Source of the DNA: Balanoglossus misakiensis
Taxonomy: Eukaryota; Hemichordata
Length of the DNA: 64,000 nucleotides
Assembly (NCBI GenBank): GCA_040954595.2
Contig: CM082587.2
Location: 4,836,001 to 4,900,000 of the forward strand
Reading direction: 5' to 3'
The number at the start of each line of letters is the position of its first letter. Position 1 is the first letter of the stretch. A model generated the notes under the pieces. That model ran no database searches. It saw only the letters and a program-made list of their open reading frames with translations, and was not told where the DNA came from. Made by a program: the position numbers and the translations under genes. Positions 51,201-63,541 of this stretch are shown here, in pieces.

Positions 51201-54200
51201 TAAAAAACATGGGTTATAGCTCATGAAAATCATCCAGAAATGTCAATTTTTCGACTTCGCGAAAATTCAAAATTTGGTGGTTTTTGGATAAAAACCATGG
51301 GTTATAGCTCATGAAAATCATCCAGAAATGTCAATTTTTCGACTTCGCGAAATTTCAAAATTTGGTGGTTTTTGGATAAAAACCATGGGTTATAGCTCAT
51401 GAAAATCATCCAGAAATGTCAATTTTTCGACTTCGCGAAATTTCAAAATTTGGTGGTTTTTGGATAAAACCATGGGTTATAGCTCATGAAAATCATCCAG
51501 AAATGTCAATTTTTCGACTTCGCGAAATTTCAAAATTTGGTGGTTTTTGGATAAAAACCATGGGTTATAGCTCATGAAAATCATCCAGAAATGTCAATTT
51601 TTCGACTTCGCGAAATTTCAAAATTTGGTGGTTTTTGGATAAAAACCATGGGTTATAGCTCATGAAAATCATCCAGAAATGTCAATTTTTCGACTTCGCG
51701 AAATTTCAAAATTTGGTGTTTTTTGGATAAAAACCATGGGTTATAGCTCATGAAAATCATCCAGAAATGTCAATTTTTCGACTTCGCGAAATTTCAAAAT
51801 TTGGTGGTTTTGGATAAAAACCATGGGTTATAGCTCATGAAAATCATCCAGAAATGTCAATTTTTCGACTTCGCGAAATTTCAAAATTTGGTGGTTTTTG
51901 GATAAAAACCATGGGTTATAGCTCATGAAAATCATCCAGAAATGTCAATTTTCGACTTCGCGAAATTTCAAAATTTGGTGGTTTTTGGATAAAAACCATG
52001 GGTTATAGCTCATGAAAATCATCCAGAAATGTCAATTTTTCGACTTCGCGAAATTTCAAAATTTGGTGGTTTTTGGATAAAAACCATGGGTTATAGCTCA
52101 TGAAAATCATCCAGAAATGTCAATTTTTCGACTTCGCGAAATTTCAAAATTTGGTGGTTTTTGGATAAAAACCATGGGTTATAGCTCATGAAAATCATCC
52201 AGAAATGTCAATTTTTCGACTTCGCGAAATTTCAAAATTTGGTGGTTTTTGGATAAAAACCATGGGTTATAGCTCATGAAAATAATCCAGAAATGTCAAT
52301 TTTTCGACTTCGCGAAATTTCAAAATTTGGTGGTTTTTGGATAAAAACCATGGGTTTATAGCTCATGAAAATCATCCAGAAATGTCAATTTTTCGACTTC
52401 GCGAAATTTCAAAATTTGGTGGTTTTTGGATAAAAACCATGGGTTATAGCTCATGAAAATCATCCAGAAATGTCAATTTTCGACTTCGCGAAATTTCAAA
52501 ATTTGGTGATTTTTGGATAAAAACCATGGGTTATAGCTCATGAAAATCATCCAGAAATGTCAATTTTTCGACTTCGCGAAATTTCAAATTTGGTGGTTTT
52601 TGGATAAAACCCATGGGTTATAGCTCATGAAAATCATCCAGAAATGTCATTTTTCGACTTCGCGAAATTTCAAAATTTGGTGATTTTTGGATAAAAACCA
52701 TGGGTTATAGCTCATGAAATCATCCAGAAATGTCAATTTTTCGACTTCGCGAAATTTCAAATTTGGTGATTTTTGGATAAAAACCATGGGTTATAGCTCA
52801 TGAAAATCATCCAGAAATGTCAATTTTCGACTTCGCGAAATTTCAAAATTTGGTGATTTTTGGATAAAAACCATGGGTTATAGCTCATGAAAATCATCCA
52901 GAAATGTCAATTTTTCGACTTCGCGAAATTTCAAAATTTGGTGGTTTTTGGATAAAAACCATGGGTTATAGCTCATGAAAATCATCCAGAAATGTCAATT
53001 TTTCGACTTCGCGAAATTTCAAAATTTGTGGTTTTTGGATAAAAACCATGGGTTTATAGCTCATGAAAATCATCCAGAAATGTCAATTTTTCGACTTCGC
53101 GAAATTTCAAAATTTGGTGGTTTTTGGATAAAAACCATGGGTTATAGCTCATGAAAATCATCCAGAAATGTCAATTTTTCGACTTCGCGAAATTTCAAAA
53201 TTTGGTGGTTTTTGGATAAAAACCATGGGTTATAGCTCATGAAAATCATCCAGAAATGTCAATTTTTCGACTTCGCGAAATTTCAAAATTTGGTGGATTT
53301 TTGGATAAAAACCATGGGTTATAGCTCATGAAAATCATCCAGAAATGTCAATTTTTCGACTTCGCGAAATTTCAAAATTTGGTGGTATTTGGATAAAAAC
53401 CATGGTTATAGCTCATGAAAATCATCCAGAAATGTCAATTTTTCGACTTCGCGAAATTTCAAAATTTGGTGGTTTTTTGGATAAAAACCATGGGTTATAG
53501 CTCATGAAAATCATCCAGAAATGTCAATTTTTTCGACTTCGCGAAATTTCAAAATTTGGTGGTTTTTGGATAAAAACCATGGGTTATAGCTCATGAAAAT
53601 CATCCAGAAATGTCAATTTTGTCGACTTCGCGAAATTTCAAAATTTGGTGGTTTTTGGATAAAAACCATGGGTTATAGCTCATGAAAATCATCCAGAAAT
53701 GTCAATTTTTCGACTTCGCGAAATTTCAAAATTTGGTGGTTTTTGGATAAAAACCATGGGTTATAGCTCATGAAAATCATCCAGAAATGTCAATTTTTCG
53801 ACTTCGCGAAATTTCAAATTTGGTGGTTTTTGGATAAAAACCATGGGTTATAGCTCATGAAAATCATCCAGAAATGTCAATTTTTCGACTTCGCGAAATT
53901 TCAAATTTGGTGGTTTTTGGATAAAAACCATGGGTTATAGCTCATGAAAATCATCCAGAAATGTCAATTTTTCGACTTCGCGAAATTTCAAATTTGGTGG
54001 TTTTTGGATAAAAACCATGGGTTATAGCTCATGAAAATCATCCAGAAATGTCAATTTTTCGACTTCGCGAAATTTCAAAATTTGGTGGTTTTTGGATAAA
54101 AACCATGGGTTATAGCTCATGAAAATCATCCAGAAATGTCAATTTTTCGACTTCGCGAAATTTCAAAATTTGGTGGTTTTGGATAAAAACCATGGGTTAT

Positions 54201-57200
54201 AGCTCATGAAAATCATCCAGAAATGTCAATTTTTCGACTTCGCGAAATTTCAAATTTGGTGATTTTTGGATAAAACCATGGGTTATAGCTCATGAAAATC
54301 ATCCAGAAATGTCAATTTTTCGACTTCGCGAAATTTCAAAATTTGGTGATTTTTGGATAAAAACATGGGTTATAGCTCATGAAAATCATCCAGAAATGTC
54401 AATTTTTCGACTTCGCGAAATTTCAAAATTTGGTGATTTTTGGATAAAAACCATGGGTTATAGCTCATGAAAATCATCCAGAAATGTCAATTTTTCGACT
54501 TCGCGAAATTTCAAAATTTGGTGGTTTTTGAATAAAAACCATGGGTTATAGCTCATGAAAATCATCCAGAAATGTCAATTTTTCGACTTCGCGAAATTTC
54601 AAAATTTGGTGGTTTTTGGATAAAAACATGGTTTATAGCTCATGAAAATCATCCAGAAATGTCAATTTTTCGACTTCGCGAAATTTCAAAATTTGGTGGT
54701 TTTTGGATAAAAACCATGGGTTTATAGCTCATGAAAATCATCCAGAAATGTCAATTTTTCGACTTCGCGAAATTTCAAAATTTGGTGGTTTTTGGATAAA
54801 AACCATGGGTTATAGCTCATGAAAATCATCCAGAAATGTCAATTTTTCGACTTCGCGAAATTTCAAAATTTGGTGGTTTTTGGATAAAAACCATGGGTTA
54901 TAGCTCATGAAAATCATCCAGAAATGTCAATTTTTCGACTTCGCGAAATTCAAAATTTGGTGATTTTTGGATAAAAACCATGGGTTATAGCTCATGAAAA
55001 TCATCCAGAAATGTCAATTTTTCGACTTCGCGAAATTTCAAAATTTGGTGATTTTTGGATAAAAACCATGGGTTTATAGCTCATGAAAATCATCCAGAAA
55101 TGTCAATTTTTCGACTTCGCGAAATTTCAAAATTTGGTGATTTTTGGATAAAACCGATGGGTTATAGCTCATGAAAATCATCCAGAAATGTCAATTTTTC
55201 GACTTCGCGGAAATTTCAAAATTTGGTGATTTTTGAATAAAAACCATGGGTTATAGCTCATGAAAATCATCCAGAAATGTCAATTTTTCGACTTCGCGAA
55301 ATTTCAAAATTTGGTGGTTTTTGGATAAAAACCATGGGTTATAGCTCATGAAAATCATCCAGAAATGTCAATTTTTCGACTTCGCGAAATTTCAAAATTT
55401 GGTGGTTTTTGGATAAAAACCATGGGTTATAGCTCATGAAAATCATCCAGAAATGTCAATTTTTCGACTTCGCGAAATTTCAAAATTTGGTGGTTTTTGG
55501 ATAAAAACCATGGGTTATAGCTCATGAAAATCATCCAGAAATGTCTATTTTTCGACTTCGCGAAATTTCAAAATTTGGTGGTTTGTGGATAAAAACCATG
55601 GGTTATAGCTCATGAAAATCATCCAGAAATGTCAATTTTTCGACTTCGCGAAATTTCAAAATTTGGTGGTTTTTGGATAAAAACCATGGGTTATAGCTCA
55701 TGAAAATCATCCAGAAATGTCAATTTTTCGACTTCGCGAATTTCAAAATTTGGTGGTTTTTGGATAAAAACCATGGGTTATAGCTCATGAAAATCATCCA
55801 GAAATGTCAATTTTTCGACTTCGCGAAATTCAAAATTTGGTGGTTTTTGGATAAAAACCATGGGTTATAGCTCATGAAAATCATCCAGAAATGTCAATTT
55901 TTCGACTTCGCGAAATTTCAAAATTTGGTGGTTTTTGGATAAAAACCATGGGTTATAGCTCATGAAAATCATCCAGAAATGTCAATTTTTCGACTTCGCG
56001 AAATTTCAAAATTTGGTGATTTTGGATAAAAACCATGGGTTATAGCTCATGAAAATCATCCAGAAATGTCAATTTTTCGACTTCGCGAAATTTCAAAATT
56101 TGGTGGTTTTTGGATAAAAACCATGGGTTATAGCTCATGAAAATCATCCAGAAATGTCAATTTTTCGACTTCGCGAAATTTCAAAATTTGGTGGTTTTTG
56201 GATAAAAACCATGGGTTATAGCTCATGAAAATCATCCAGAAATGTCAATTTTTCGACTTCGCGAAATTTTCAAAATTTGGTGGTTTTTGGATAAAAACCA
56301 TGGGTTATAGCTCATGAAAATCATCCAGAAATGTCAATTTTTCGACTTCGCGAAATTTCAAAATTTGGTGGTTTTGGATAAAAACCATGGGTTATAGCTC
56401 ATGAAAATCATCCAGAAATGTCAATTTTTCGACTTCGCGAAATTTCAAAATTTTGGTGGTTTTTGGATAAAAACCATGGGTTATAGCTCATGAAAATCAT
56501 CCAGAAATGTCAATTTTTCGACTTCGGCGAAATTTCAAAATTTGGATGTTTTTGGATAAAAACCATGGGTTATAGCTCATGAAAATCATCCAGAAATGTC
56601 AATTTTTCGACTTCGCGAAATTTCAAAATTTGGTGGTTTTTGGATAAAAACCATGGGTTATAGCTCATGAAAATCATCCAGAAATGTCAATTTTTCGACT
56701 TCGCGAAATTTCAAAATTTGGTGGTTTTTGGATAAAAACCATGGGTTATAGCTCATGAAAATCATCCAGAAATGTCAATTTTTCGACTTCGCGAAATTTC
56801 AAAATTTGGTGATTTTTGGATAAAAACCATGGGTTATAGCTCATGAAAATCATCCAGAAATGTCAATTTTTCGACTTCGCGAAATTTCAAAATTTGGTGA
56901 TTTTTGGATAAAAACCACGGGTTATAGCTCATGAAAATCATCCAGAAATGTCAATTTTTCGACTTCGCGAAATTTCAAAATTTGGTGATTTTTGGATAAA
57001 AACCATGGGTTATAGCTCATGAAAATCATCCAGAAATGTCAATTTTTCGACTTCGCGAAATTTCAAAATTTGGTGGTTTTTGGATAAAAACCATGGGTTA
57101 TAGCTCATGAAAATCATCCAGAAATGTCAATTTTTCGACTTCGCGAAATTTCAAAATTTGGTGGTTTTTGGATAAAAACCATGGGTTATAGCTCATGAAA

Positions 57201-58742
57201 ATCATCCAGAAATGTCAATTTTTCGACTTCGCGAAATTTCAAAATTTGGTGGTTTTTGGATAAAAACCATGGGTTATAGCTCATGAAAATCATCCAGAAA
57301 TGTCAATTTTTCGACTTCGCGAAATTTCAAAATTTGGTGATTTTTGGATAAAAACCATGGGTTATAGCTCATGAAAATCATCCAGAAATGTCAATTTTTC
57401 GACTTCGCGAAATTTCAAAATTTGGTGATTTTTGGATAAAAACCATGGGTTATAGCTCATGAAAATCATCCAGAAATGTCAATTTTTCGACTTCGCGAAA
57501 TTTCAAAATTTGGTGATTTTTGGATAAAAACCTTGGGTTATAGCTCATGAAAATCATCCAGAAATGTCAATTTTTCGACTTCGCGAAATTTCAAAATTTG
57601 GTGATTTTTGGATAAAAACCATGGGTTATAGCTCATGAAAATCATCCAGAAATGTCAATTTTTCGACTTCGCGAAATTTCAAAATTTGGTGATTTTTGGA
57701 TAAAAACCATGGGTTATAGCTCATGAAAATCATCCAGAAATGTCAATTTTTCGACTTCGCGAAATTTCAAAATTTGGTGATTTTTGGATAAAAACCATGG
57801 GTTATAGCTCATGAAAATCATCCAGAAATGTCAATTTTTCGACTTCGCGAAATTTCAAAATTTGGTGATTTTTGGATAAAAACCATGGGTTATAGCTCAT
57901 GAAAATCATCCAGAAATGTCAATTTTTCGACTTCGCGAAATTTCAAAATTTGGTGATTTTTGGATAAAAACCATGGGTTATAGCTCATGAAAATCATCCA
58001 GAAATGTCAATTTTTCGACTTCGCGAAATTTCAAAATTTGGTGATTTTTGGATAAAAACCATGGGTTATAGCTCATGAAAATCATCCAGAAATGTCAATT
58101 TTTCGACTTCGCGAAATTTCAAAATTTGGTGGTTTTTGGATAAAAACCATGGGTTATAGCTCATGAAAATCATCCAGAAATGTCAATTTTTCGACTTCGC
58201 GAAATTTCAAAATTTGGTGATTTTTGGATAAAAACCATGGGTTATAGCTCATGAAAATCATCCAGAAATGTCAATTTTTCGACTTCGCGAAATTTCAAAA
58301 TTTGGTGGTTTTGGGATAAAAACCATGGGTTATAGCTCATGAAAATCATCCAGAAATGTCAATTTTTCGACTTCGCGAAATTTCAAAATTTGGTGATTTT
58401 TGGATAAAAACCATGGGTTATAGCTCATGAAAATCATCCAGAAATGTCAATTTTTCGACTTCGCGAAATTTCAAAATTTGGTGGTTTTTGGATAAAAACC
58501 ATGGGTTATAGCTCATGAAAATCATCCAGAAATGTCAATTTTTCGACTTCGCGAAATTTCAAAATTTGGTGGTTTTTGGATAAAAACCATGGGTTATAGC
58601 TCATGAAAATCATCCAGAAATGTCAATTTTTCGACTTCGCGAAATTTCAAAATTTGGTGGTTTTTGGATAAAAACCATGGGTTATAGCTCATGAAAATCA
58701 TCCAGAAATGTCAATTTTTCGACTTTGCGAATTTTGAAAATT
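45161..58742 (-). repeat. 88-bp satellite, reverse arm, about 153 units plus gap
   Basis: Reverse complement of the left-arm unit (CATGGGTTATAGCTCATGAA, AATTTTTCGACTTCGCGAAA). A block of 19 consecutive units at 47143-48727 carries GGTGATTTTTGG instead of GGTGGTTTTTGG. A 10-base internal duplication lies at about 46709-46720. From about 49425 to 50345 the sequence breaks down around the gap, and from 50206 to about 56560 many units have 1-base indels; 56600-58740 is clean again. Confidence 0.96.
50106..50205. other. Assembly gap of 100 N
   Basis: Exactly 100 unknown bases, the conventional placeholder for a gap of unknown size, inside the reverse satellite arm. Copy number and true arm length cannot be taken from this assembly. 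Confidence 0.99.
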
Positions 58743-59408
58743 TATACAACGCTATTAATATACTGTATAATAACGCCCCTTGCTTGGTTTCCACTGATAC
58801 CACATCACGCGTTAGAGACTAGGATTGATCGATTCTTCATGAGGGGTTGACACAAGCGACTGCATTTCTACTTACCTGAGCTAGATAGACATCATTAAGC
58901 AAAGTACCTCTCGCTGAAATGAGATAGTCCTGTGTTTTGTATTGATTTCGCTTTCGGGGGCAGGGTCACTTGTAACTGGGTGATGAGGTCAGTGAAAATG
59001 AATGGCGATAATTAGGAACATGTTTTCTTACAACACACACACATACACGAACACGCACGAAGATAAATGCAAGGAAAATTAGCATATTTATATTTTATTT
59101 TATTTTAATTCGTTTCATTTATTTTACAGTAAATAAAATGGTGTATTACAACCAAGGGAGTAAGAGTTTGTATACTGTTGAACTTCAGACGTCTATTCCA
59201 GGTATACTAATTAAAAAAAAACAATCTTACAGAAACATTACTCAAGAAAACATATTCAAACTTTCGCAGATACAGACGTCTTGGAAGAATACACTGATAT
59301 CCAAACTTGTGAAATACATGCAGAATCTAATGCCACGATCCAGGGGTTTACAAAAGTATTTGACTCAATGGCACAAATCGATTGGAAAAAAATAAAATAT
59401 TCCGATAT
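58743..59408 (-). repeat. Right inverted flank of the giant structure
   Basis: Reverse-complement partner of 33110-33882, shorter by about 110 bases. The donor-like motif appears inverted as ACTTACCTG at 58871-58879, again directed into the satellite. The CA-rich run at 59032-59045 corresponds to the TG run on the left. Confidence 0.85.
59138..59395 (+). other. Open frame in the right inverted flank, 85 codons
   Basis: Starts MVYYNQGSKSLYTVELQTSI and ends HKSIGKK. It is Lys/Gln-rich with no signal peptide or recognisable domain. Except for the upstream AT-rich part it covers almost the whole outer flank, and the left copy is broken by a one-base homopolymer difference. It could be a remnant of an element-encoded protein or chance; I do not assign a function. 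Confidence 0.3.
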
Positions 59409-59503
59409 TTTTGGATGATTTTCATGGCCTATAACCCATGATTTTTTTCAAAAAATGAAGAAATTTTGAAAATTCGGAAAGTCGAAAAATGTTTGGATGA
59501 TTT
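59409..59503 (+). repeat. Orphan diverged satellite fragment outside the right flank
   Basis: TTTTGGATGATTTTCATGGC, CTATAACCCATG and GAAATTTTGAAAATTCGG resemble one unit of the diverged left-edge type, in forward orientation, opposite to the adjacent right arm. It abuts the end of the inverted flank exactly. Confidence 0.85.
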
Positions 59504-62500
59504 TTGATGCCTCAGATTGCCAATGTAAAATTATTCAAAACGGGAGACACCCTCTCTGTTATTGGTTTCGTAATACGCTAACAAATGTATGTTCCACATA
59601 ACAACGTTAAATGTGACAATAAATCATTAATTTATTGATCTCAGAATGGTCTACTATGCCGCACTGTATACGTGGGTTTGATAATGCCTGGCAGATCAAT
59701 ATCTCTATCTGCTAACGAAATCAGTACACTCGGCAGACAGGCCTGACAATGGCGGAATAAATGATATCATCCACTCGACAGATAATGTGACCCCGGGCAT
59801 TGCAAGCTGGACTCCATACCCAGTTTCAGGAAATCATCCGGTATTGTTTCAACATGGACGATGATGGCGACGTGATTCGTGTTGAGAGATGGCACGACCC
59901 TGGATTGCAAATGCACTGATTGTAAGCGACATGCCAGACTACGAAGGTGTGCAGTTTGCCAACTTTATACGGACACCTGTAAAATATATGGACACATCCA
60001 GAAAAAATGTTCATTGCCTACACTTTTTTTTCAATTGTCAAGGCGCAGGTAACATAAAGGGCAAGGCGATTCTGTGTCGACGTCTGCTATGCATGCTCGT
60101 CAGGTGACGAATGGTGTGATTGTTAACACGCTCATGTAATCCCGGCGTTTACCATGAAAAACTCGTTAGATGAAGACAAATTGTTTTACCAAACTAATAA
60201 ATTATCAGGGGTAGAGGCGTTGGCGGTTTTCAAAAAGCTATACTTAAACCAGAAATGATCAAGCAAGCAGCTGATGCCAAATGATGTATGACGCAACAGA
60301 TTTCCACCCTCGAAAGTGTGACCTCATTACATTTGTGAAAAGAATTAGCTTTTTTGTCGGATCGACCGTTTCAGTATTGCAAATCCACGACGGCTGGAGA
60401 TGTGCGAGATTTATATGATAGTAAATGAAATGGCAGGCATGCTAGTAACTGAGAATGCCAGAGTAGCAAGCCATGGTAATTTAAACACGACACTGTTGAT
60501 TACTCGCTGCCTCTTAGCGGTATACAACGTTACAGATCATTCTGCAAACGATTAATCACAGGGCGACATGGCTAAGATTTCACGTGTAGGTTGGTATTGG
60601 GTGACTAGACTTCGGAATCGTTGATAAAGGGAAGGGAGTGGTCGACAAAAATCTACCCGTGTGTTTGACTTGATGTATTTTTAATAGTACCAGTAGCATG
60701 TGTGGTTTGCTCGTTAAAAGATTTATTAATGCCCTCATTCGGGGACATTGTTACTACGTGCTGTTTGAACCCTGGCATGCAGTAAGTGAGCCCAGGATGG
60801 TTCTGCTAATTCTTTGTAGGGACATTACCGTGCGTGTGGGCGTACTCGCGAAATCAGGCATATTGACGTGTTCTGTGGGTATACAATACTTTGTGATGAG
60901 CGACAGCCGGCATCTCTGAGGACAGTTTTAATAGCAGTTTTAATCGAACACAGCTGGCAATAAACTTTTTCCCCACTATGTTTGATTAACACAGCCGAAC
61001 GACATAGCACTATTTCATACTAGTGTTTTTAGTTTTTTATTACACGAAAAATGTGTACTTTGCGAAAAATTAAAACTTAGAACAGACTAGAATTCTGACG
61101 TCGACTTATAAACGGACTCTTCATTCACTATAGTTTTCTCACCGTGCCATCGTGGCTTGTCTGATGTAATTAGCGCAAATCCAACTATTCAGTATAATTT
61201 TGATGTTTTTGTCTTCCTTTTCCATACTGCTTTGTAATTGCAACCCTTGTAATATATTAGTATACTGATTCCGCCTTAGGGAGTTTTCAATTATTATGGG
61301 CGAGGTGGGCTGGTTTGTAAAATAGGCCCCCTCCATTTGCCCCGGCCCACCCCTTCATAATAAGTAAAAGCTCCCTTAGTCGGGGACCTGACGTGTTTTC
61401 TTTCACAAGTGACAATTATCACTTGCGTCAGTGCTCCAGCTGTGTGTATCACCGAAGATAAATGAAGTGAAGATGTGTTCCCACGATGCACCTGTCTGAT
61501 ACAAGTCAAGAGTCGTCCCAACAGGGTTATTTTCAGCTCCGATGCTTGTAGGAGAATTCCACGGGGCCAACCACAGTGAAAACTAATGATGGTCGTAAAC
61601 CGTGACGTTCGCGGGAGCAGTTAAAGTTAATCGCGCTCTGAGTCCAAATATCAACGCCAAACAACATGTGGCTAATAAACACCAGAACCTTGCCTTGATT
61701 CGAAAGTATAAAAACCCGACAATAAATCTAAGCTTAGAACAACCTCGTTACAGAATCAGGATAACTTGTCCTCAGCTGAGTGGAGCTCTAATTGACAATT
61801 CGGCTTTGAAAAATCTGAAGCTTTGGCGTACACGGTCCGCGATTGAGATATATAGCAAGTTTTGAAAATTTTACATGATAATAACAGATATGTTATTCAA
61901 TCGCAAATGTATTTTGAACTGTAAGTCACTGCATGATGAAGTCAGAGTACCATCTTTGTTCATGCATATCTGTACATATCTTGTAATCGAAAATAATTTA
62001 GGGATGAAAAGGGGTAAACATAACATAATGTAGTAACTAAGGTATTCATTGACAACCGACATGGCGTCTCGAGCCGTACCATCCAGGTATGTGTCTTGAA
62101 TCTGATTTTTGCATTAGGCCTATACGTTGATTCAACCATACTTCAAGCAGAGTCCCTTTCAATGTGTTAGTTTCTAATCATCACCCAAGAACATTGCCGG
62201 TGCCCACGCGAAGAATCTGCACGATTGGGAATTAAACACAAATACAGAACCGCGCTATAATTGCATTTCGTTTAGTCTCGCACAAGGAACTTCATCGGTC
62301 ACAACACGAAAGGCAATTAGCATATAGAATGCTTCAGCGCAGAAAGAATACGAATTGAACTCAAAACATATGATGCCGTATACCGATTCACTACCTTTAA
62401 TATCGACATCACGATTCATGTCATGTTTGCTTTGGTAAGAAATCTACATAAGTTTTAAGATGTATGAATAAGTAAATTTGAAGCTTTGAGTGGTGGGAAA

Positions 62501-63541
62501 TTGTATTATTTTCCCATGAGACGCTGAAGGCTGTCAGCAATAACTGCAGTCATCTTCCGACAAGGTTAATTACATTTCAGAGTAAATTGAACAGCTTTGA
62601 AGTTTATCTGTTAAGACTATATATTTTGATTGGTTTTTACTTTTAATCTAAATTCGTAGGACGAATGGTTTTATTGAATCTACATTCACATCACTTCGTC
62701 GCCACTATTTTATATGTACATGTATGTGTATTCGGATAGTCTGCGAGTGAGAATTGTATCGGCATTGTGAGATTTCCGCCTTGCTTCCGTCGTGTCGGTC
62801 ATTTTGAAATCATGTTTCTATATTTTGTTTCTTATTTTTCCAGCTTCCAAATATATATATATATAATTTGACCGTCATCAACATGTTATGCATACAGCAA
62901 TGTACAATGACATTCGGGAGTCAGGTGTACTATCCCAGAAGGATAACCACGTTAAACAGAGTGGGTGAGCTGACGGCTGCGCATCGTTGAAGCAGTACTG
63001 TCTAGTCAGTTGTAATTTTAAATTAGCTAAATGGAAATTTATTTCGCATAAAGTCTGCTCTCCCAAATCGGAACAATGATAAACGAATTACTCCCCTCAA
63101 AAAATGCTTGCGTCAGGCATTTTTGCCTTTATTTGCTAATCCGGGCTATTATTACAATGCATCGGTCATCCCTGTCAGTTACGGTCATGCTAATGAGTTG
63201 AATCTGTAGTATTTAAATTGAGCGTAGCCGTAGTAGCCAATTGCGTGCTCAGACCCCTGCCTTGTTTTTCTGGAGCATGTATGGTCTACAGAATGCAATA
63301 GCTGACAGTTGGTCTTCTGTGATTAATTATATATGTGGGATGCGTATGCAGTGTCACTGCTGCTGAATCAACTATTCGACCCGCATTTAATGAACATGGC
63401 AGTTGTCTGTTGGGAAGCGCTGTGGCGTTTCACAGCCACGATAAAAAACGCCGCGTCGTTGAAGTAACCGTTTTGTTGCCCGTTTAAAAGCCTATCGGTT
63501 TTGTACGAACTCGCGTCGTCAACTTAAATTCATCGCCGACG
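59504..63541. other. Intergenic region upstream of the carboxylesterase-like gene
   Basis: No gene recognised. It includes a Cys-rich open stretch at 59876-60049, an AT-palindromic patch with AATAAA at 59618-59623, and a (TA)n run at about 62853-62865. Near the esterase, CCAAT occurs at about 63237 and AT-rich TATA-like runs at about 63209-63217 and 63482-63490, too weak to call a promoter. Confidence 0.4.
59876..60049 (+). other. Cys-rich open stretch, possible zinc-knuckle remnant
   Basis: 58 codons between stops contain seven cysteines: CKCTDC, CAVC, then C-KIYG-H-IQKK-C. The last part has the C-x4-H-x4-C spacing of a retroelement zinc knuckle but lacks its first cysteine. There is no ATG at the start and no neighbouring gag or polymerase frame is visible. 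It may be a decayed gag fragment, an unrecognised exon, or chance. Confidence 0.25.

Larger units (their letters stand above)
33110..59408. repeat. Giant inverted satellite structure with unique inverted flanks, ~26.3 kb
   Basis: From outside in, the ends are inverted copies of one another: 33110-33882 begins ATATCGGAATATTTT and 58743-59408 ends AAAATATTCCGATAT. Inside lie a forward 88-bp satellite arm (33883-45160) and a reverse arm (45161-58742) that meet almost without spacer. The structure resembles a foldback transposon on a very large scale, but no target duplication is visible (GCTATTTAAGCAG on the left, TTTTGGATGATTTT on the right), so an inverted duplication of one array plus its flank is an equal explanation. 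No transposase-sized frame exists. The right arm contains an assembly gap, so true length is unknown. Confidence 0.85.

Noticed and set aside
33883-58742. Satellite as a repetitive protein-coding region
   Set aside because: The unit length of 88 is not divisible by three and no long frame persists in any phase.
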